Source: Bdellovibrio reynosensis (GTDB lineage Bacteria > Bdellovibrionota > Bdellovibrionia > Bdellovibrionales > Bdellovibrionaceae). Taken from it: a DNA stretch of 64,000 nt. Location of the stretch: NCBI RefSeq assembly GCF_022814725.1, contig NZ_CP093442.1, positions 2,604,001-2,668,000 on the forward strand, given 5' to 3'. The translations under genes were made by a program, and so were the position numbers. Positions 60,338 to 64,000 of the stretch are shown here, one piece after another. A model generated the notes under the pieces. That model did not search any database and was not told where the DNA came from. It worked only from the letters and a program-made list of their open reading frames with translations. How positions within the stretch are numbered: the stretch's first letter is position 1; the number at the start of each line of letters is the position of its first letter.

Positions 60338-61483
60338 TTACAGAACTGCTTCTGCAGGAGCTTCGTTTACTTCGACAACTGTTTCTGGTACAGGCGCTTC
60401 AACTTGGAAACCCAAAGAAGCTACGATCGTTTCAGCTTGCAATAGCGCACCCACAAGATTTCTTTGTTCGTGAACTGTTGGTGAAGCAATCCAAAGGTTT
60501 TCAAGCTCTGGGATCGTCATGTTCGCCTTAAGTTTAATGTCACCGTTACCAGCGATAATTGGCGCAACGAAAATTCTTTCAAGTTTTAAACCGTCAAGAG
60601 CTTCAGGGTAAGCGCGTTTGATTTGGCGTTTGATTTTCTTAAGTGCTAAACCAATCACTTCACTGTCTTCAGTGACTTCATTTTCAATGAAAGTCATCCA
60701 TTGAGAAGATTGAAGTGTTTGGCCTTCAACTTCATTGGCTTGCAAGAAGCGTCCTACGCAAGGTCCGATTTCATCTTGAGTAGTGCCATTTAATACGTGC
60801 ATCGCCTTTGATTCAGTCACAGCTTTGCTATGGCAAAGATCCAAGCACAAAGCTGTCCAGTAAGTATTTTTTGATAACTTAGTTCTGGCGCGAATCGAAA
60901 TTGAATCTTCTGGAAGCAAAACACCAAGGTCTTTCACAGTGCCCGCAAAAATAAAGTTTTGTGCGTGCAAAGTTTTAGATCCATTGATCGTGATGTGAGT
61001 AACCTTTTGATCTTCTTTGTGGAACTTAGTCACGTAAGAGCGAGGCAAGAAGTCGCCTTTAAATTTTTCAAATAAGCTTTGAGTCCACTGGTGTGGCTCT
61101 GAAGCTAGATCAATGCGCTTGCTACCTGTGAAGTAAGCAAGCTCTTCGTAAAATGCCGGTGGATTTTCTCCAAAGCCCAAGAAAGTTTTAAAGCCACCAG
61201 CTTCGTAAGTGATAGGTGCTTCTTCAGAAACATCGGCGATCACTGGCTGGCCCAAAAGATTTTCTAAAAAGCGCATTGCCTTTTCAGAAAGAACGGAATC
61301 AGGAACAAAGCGAAGTCCATTGTTCATCGGGCCGGTTGGGAAATTAACTTTTTTATTAACTCCATTTGGAACATCCATCGCTTCGATCAGCGCGATGTTT
61401 TTAGTTTCGCGACTAAGTGCTGCCGCGATGCTAAGACCAGTTAATCCACTTCCAATAATTGCGTAATCATAGATATGAGCCAT
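60338..61483 (-). CDS. FAD-dependent oxidoreductase, substrate unknown
   Basis: 381 residues. The ATG at 61483 has GGGAAGG before it and starts MAHIYDYAIIGSGLTGLSIAAALSRE, the dinucleotide-binding fold of the family; the 12 codons upstream are not used. The middle (about 120-330) is an amine-oxidase-like substrate domain and the C-terminus closes the FAD cleft (NGDIKLKANMTIPELENLWIASPTVHEQRNLVGALLQAE). The C-terminal region has a Val/Glu-rich tail (VEAPVPETVVEVNEAPAEAVL). Substrate cannot be inferred. Its neighbour upstream is a CFI-box protein, 56 nt away. Confidence 0.8.
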   Translation of the reverse strand: MAHIYDYAIIGSGLTGLSIAAALSRETKNIALIEAMDVPNGVNKKVNFPTGPMNNGLRFVPDSVLSEKAMRFLENLLGQPVIADVSEEAPITYEAGGFKTFLGFGENPPAFYEELAYFTGSKRIDLASEPHQWTQSLFEKFKGDFLPRSYVTKFHKEDQKVTHITINGSKTLHAQNFIFAGTVKDLGVLLPEDSISIRARTKLSKNTYWTALCLDLCHSKAVTESKAMHVLNGTTQDEIGPCVGRFLQANEVEGQTLQSSQWMTFIENEVTEDSEVIGLALKKIKRQIKRAYPEALDGLKLERIFVAPIIAGNGDIKLKANMTIPELENLWIASPTVHEQRNLVGALLQAETIVASLGFQVEAPVPETVVEVNEAPAEAVL

Positions 61484-61539
61484 GCAAATACCTTCCCTCA
61501 AGATGCGGGATCTTTGCAAGCCTCAAAACAGCCCACAAC

Positions 61540-62376
61540 TTAGCTAACGCATTTAATCAAAAGACGGAGAGCTGCTCTGACTGCGGGTTTTAGACGGGGA
61601 TGCTTATCCAGTAAGCATGCAATGCGCGGGGAAATCCTATAGTAATTCGCAATGAATTTTCTGCCTAAACTGGAATTGCGAAGAGTGAAATCGCGGAATT
61701 CACGAAGCTGCATAACTTCATGGGCTTGACCGTCTTCGAAGGCTGCTGTCGCGATGAAACAACGAGGGCGTTCCTTATCCGACATTTTTAAGAACTGTTT
61801 TACGACGTGGGGATTCTTAGCGGTCTTAGAAAATGATTCTGCTTTTTTAATAATATCCGGATAGATCGGCGTGAATTGTATAAATACAGCCAATTGCTTA
61901 GCCGCATTCATCATGCGATCAGCGTATTTTTCATTGGTATCATAAATCCGCAACAAATCCCAATACACTGAAGCTACTACAGTAAGCTCAGTCGTTCGTG
62001 CGCTTTCTTTAAAGGCCTCGGGTTTTAAGCGATCCCCTTTTTTAACTTCAAATACGATGTCCAAAATTTTGAGATATTTTTCGTAATTTAAAGCGGCGTC
62101 GGAATAACCTTTTTGGGTCATCGAAGCGCGAGCTTTTTTAATCAACATCACGCGACTTTTCCAAAGCTGCAAGCGATGTTGTTCTTTGGCGCGCTCTTGC
62201 TGCATCAATACGCCCCCGCTGCTTGTCGCAACGGTTCTGCGCATATCGGAAATACAACCCGCACAAACTTGCGGTGGCAAATTCGTTTCTCCTGAAGCCT
62301 GGAGTCTTGTGATTAAATCCGGGTCAACAGGGTGTAATTCCGTGACTTGAATTCCGCAGCGCGGGCATTGAATCAT
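61540..62376 (-). CDS. Zinc-ribbon and CFI-box C-terminal domain protein
   Basis: 278 residues. N-terminal zinc ribbon CPRCG and CAGC. Middle region is helical. The C-terminal block CFIATAAFEDGQAHEVMQLREFRDFTL and FIANYYRISPRIACLL matches the CFI-box C-terminal domain seen in several proteobacterial proteins (CFIATAAY, LRxFRDxxL, YYxxSPxxA). Function of that domain is unknown. Signal peptide absent, so the protein is cytosolic. The gap to priA is 41 nt. Confidence 0.75.
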   Translation of the reverse strand: MIQCPRCGIQVTELHPVDPDLITRLQASGETNLPPQVCAGCISDMRRTVATSSGGVLMQQERAKEQHRLQLWKSRVMLIKKARASMTQKGYSDAALNYEKYLKILDIVFEVKKGDRLKPEAFKESARTTELTVVASVYWDLLRIYDTNEKYADRMMNAAKQLAVFIQFTPIYPDIIKKAESFSKTAKNPHVVKQFLKMSDKERPRCFIATAAFEDGQAHEVMQLREFRDFTLRNSSLGRKFIANYYRISPRIACLLDKHPRLKPAVRAALRLLIKCVS

Positions 62377-62417
62377 GATTTATCCCTTAGGCATTTATTT
62401 TAAGGGATACTTAAGGT

Positions 62418-64000
62418 CTAAAGCAAACTCATTGGATCGATATCGATCAATATTTTTATTCCTGAAGGGATCCAGTCTTGATCACCCAGTAACTGTCTAG
62501 AAAAGGGATTGGCTGCATTCGCTTGAGTCGATTTTACAAGCAAATGATAGCGAAATTGCCCCCGTAATTTCGATAACGGCGCTTCAGCAGGACCCAGCAC
62601 CTCTATAGAGTTATACTGAGGGTATTGAGCTTTTAAAGCGTACGCTCTTCTGGCTAAAAGTCCTGCAGTTTCTTCAACTTTCCCTAGATGGGGTCCTTGG
62701 ATTCGGAAGCTGACAAGTCTGCCTATCGGAGGATAGTGAAGTTGCGCGCGCATTTCTAATTCGTGTTTCGCAAAACCTTCATAATCGTGATTGCGCGCAA
62801 AAGTAATACTGTCGTGTTCAGCATTGAATGTTTGAATGATTACGCGGCCTGGATTTTCGCCTTCTTTGACGTGACGTCCACTGCGACCACTCATTTGGGT
62901 GATTAACTGAAAACTTCTTTCTGTGGCTCTAAAATCAGGAAGATTAAAACCAACATCAGCAAGAACTAATCCCACAAGTTTCAATTTCGGAAAATCCAAA
63001 CCCTTAGCAATCATCTGGGTGCCGACAAGAATATCAATTTCCCCAGTTTCCATTTGATGAATAAGTTCTTCCAGATCCGCGCGACTTTGAATTTCATCGC
63101 GATCGGCGCGCGCGATTTTCTTTCCCGGGAACAAACGGGTCAAATCTGTTTCTAATAACTCTGTGCCAAGCCCGATGGCTTCAAGCTGTCCTTCGCTGCA
63201 ATCAGGGCACTTGGTTTTAAAGTTTTCATGATAGTCACAGTAGTGACAAACAAGGTGAGAGTGCGCGTGCAAAGTTAAAGAGATATCACAGTTCGGGCAT
63301 TCACGCGTGTGACCACATGAAGGACACACCACCATTTGTGCGACCCCACGGCGATTTAAAAACAGTGCAGCTTGGTCGCCTTGATCTAAAACTTCATGCA
63401 TGCGCTCATAAAGATCTGCACTTAACCAAAACGGCAGATGGGAATATTTCTGCACAATTTTTTTTTGTTCATCGTCGTCGGCTTTTAATTTTCTTAAATC
63501 AATAACTTCAATTTCAGGAAGCGATCGATTGGCAACGCGCTTTTTTAAAGTGTGAAGATGGTATTTTCCTTCAACCGCGTTTTTCCAAGTTTCTAAACTT
63601 GGTGTTGCAGAGCCAAGGACCACAGGGCAATTCATTAATTTACCCATCACAACTGCAGCATCGCGGCCGTTGTATTTTAGCTTTTCATCTTGTTTAAAGC
63701 TGGGCTCATGCTCTTCATCAACGATAATTAAGCCTAAATCTTTAATTGGGCAGAAAAGTGCTGATCTTGCGCCAATAAGAATGGATTTTCTGCCTTCCAC
63801 GATATCCCACCACTGATTGGTGCGTTCACGATCTGTAAGCTGCGAATGCAAAGCTGCAATTTTATCGCCGAAGCGTCGGGCGAATCGCTGAATCAGTTGC
63901 GGGGTTAGCGAGATCTCTGGAACTAGAACAAGCCCGCGCTTTCCTTCGGCCAAAACTTTTTCTAAAAGTCGTAGATAGACTTCGGTTTTACCTGAACCCG
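62418..64000 (-). CDS. priA: Primosomal helicase PriA (N-terminal part cut by window end)
   Basis: The visible part is about 527 codons; the frame runs off the right edge with GSGKTEVYLRLLEKVLAEG, the Walker A region, preceded by missing DNA-binding domains. Present are DEEHE, GSATPSLETW, the zinc cluster (CPSCGHTRECPNCDISLT, then CHYCDYHENFKTKCPDCSEG) and the GTQMIAKGLDFPKLKLVGL helicase block. It restarts stalled forks. Family length is about 730. The 3' end is followed by the CFI-box gene after 41 nt; both are on the minus strand. Confidence 0.96.
   Translation of the reverse strand, partial: GSGKTEVYLRLLEKVLAEGKRGLVLVPEISLTPQLIQRFARRFGDKIAALHSQLTDRERTNQWWDIVEGRKSILIGARSALFCPIKDLGLIIVDEEHEPSFKQDEKLKYNGRDAAVVMGKLMNCPVVLGSATPSLETWKNAVEGKYHLHTLKKRVANRSLPEIEVIDLRKLKADDDEQKKIVQKYSHLPFWLSADLYERMHEVLDQGDQAALFLNRRGVAQMVVCPSCGHTRECPNCDISLTLHAHSHLVCHYCDYHENFKTKCPDCSEGQLEAIGLGTELLETDLTRLFPGKKIARADRDEIQSRADLEELIHQMETGEIDILVGTQMIAKGLDFPKLKLVGLVLADVGFNLPDFRATERSFQLITQMSGRSGRHVKEGENPGRVIIQTFNAEHDSITFARNHDYEGFAKHELEMRAQLHYPPIGRLVSFRIQGPHLGKVEETAGLLARRAYALKAQYPQYNSIEVLGPAEAPLSKLRGQFRYHLLVKSTQANAANPFSRQLLGDQDWIPSGIKILIDIDPMSLL

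Overview
The window looks like chromosomal DNA of a Bdellovibrio-like predator (Bdellovibrionota). The evidence is family content and gene style, not a search: lysine-rich KATKK-type proteins, scattered Tad-like pilus parts, many secreted proteins of unknown function, a secreted protein-glutaminase-like enzyme, and MinD/J-HTH and RodZ-type genes. The DNA is AT-rich, unlike B. bacteriovorus HD100, which is close to 50% GC. A low-GC relative of the Pseudobdellovibrio exovorus kind would fit better, but this is inference. Almost all of the sequence is coding and most genes are housekeeping. I see no IS element, prophage, CRISPR array or rRNA.

Layout. 1-2500: end of an unknown gene, an XRE regulator and a secreted protein. 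2500-6000: rplU-rpmA, then obgE, a fused nadD-rsfS gene and rlmH. 6000-14600: secreted glutaminase-like protein, comF, lolA-rimO, a TPR protein, a pilin-like protein, DUF2203 and nadE, and a DnaQ-type exonuclease. 14650-20600: ferredoxin, then a minus-strand operon of rRNA methyltransferase, TPR lipoprotein, RodZ-like protein, GT39 glycosyltransferase and PHP-like protein. 20600-26000: ndk, secreted proteins, a di-haem cytochrome c, a cyclic-nucleotide-gated K+ channel and a PEBP protein. 26100-29100: mdh-sucC-sucD. 29200-34200: an Mla-like lipid transporter with two ATPases, two permeases, one MCE protein and a barrel-like protein. 34400-38550: a 36-residue lysine-rich protein missed by length cut-offs, TadB/TadC-like proteins, a reverse transsulfuration pair and tRNA-Phe. 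38600-46700: the most accessory stretch, with a cyclase-like protein, a secreted phosphatase, a short RHS protein, a cobalamin riboswitch with a BtuB-like receptor, a Rieske-flavodoxin fusion and a signal-less solute-binding protein. 46700-58700: a long minus-strand housekeeping run starting with rpsB-tsf-pyrH-frr-uppS-cdsA-rseP-tsaB and ending in rluD-pgeF-mpg. 58900-64000: histidine kinase, FAD oxidoreductase, CFI-box protein and the 3' part of priA.

Genes work together in several ways. The obgE/nadD-rsfS/rlmH operon, rimO, rluD and the S2/EF-Ts/RRF operon serve ribosome assembly and translation. uppS, cdsA, rseP, lolA, RodZ and the Mla cluster serve the envelope. The B12 riboswitch ties cobalamin uptake to cobalamin level. 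The strongest unusual points are the NadD-RsfS fusion, the twin Mla transporter, the Rieske-flavodoxin fusion, a three-PDZ RseP, the tiny KATKK gene, a family of GC-rich hairpin elements between genes, and four convergent gene pairs whose stop codons interlock by exactly 4 nt. I did not find a clearly new multi-gene defence or predation system.
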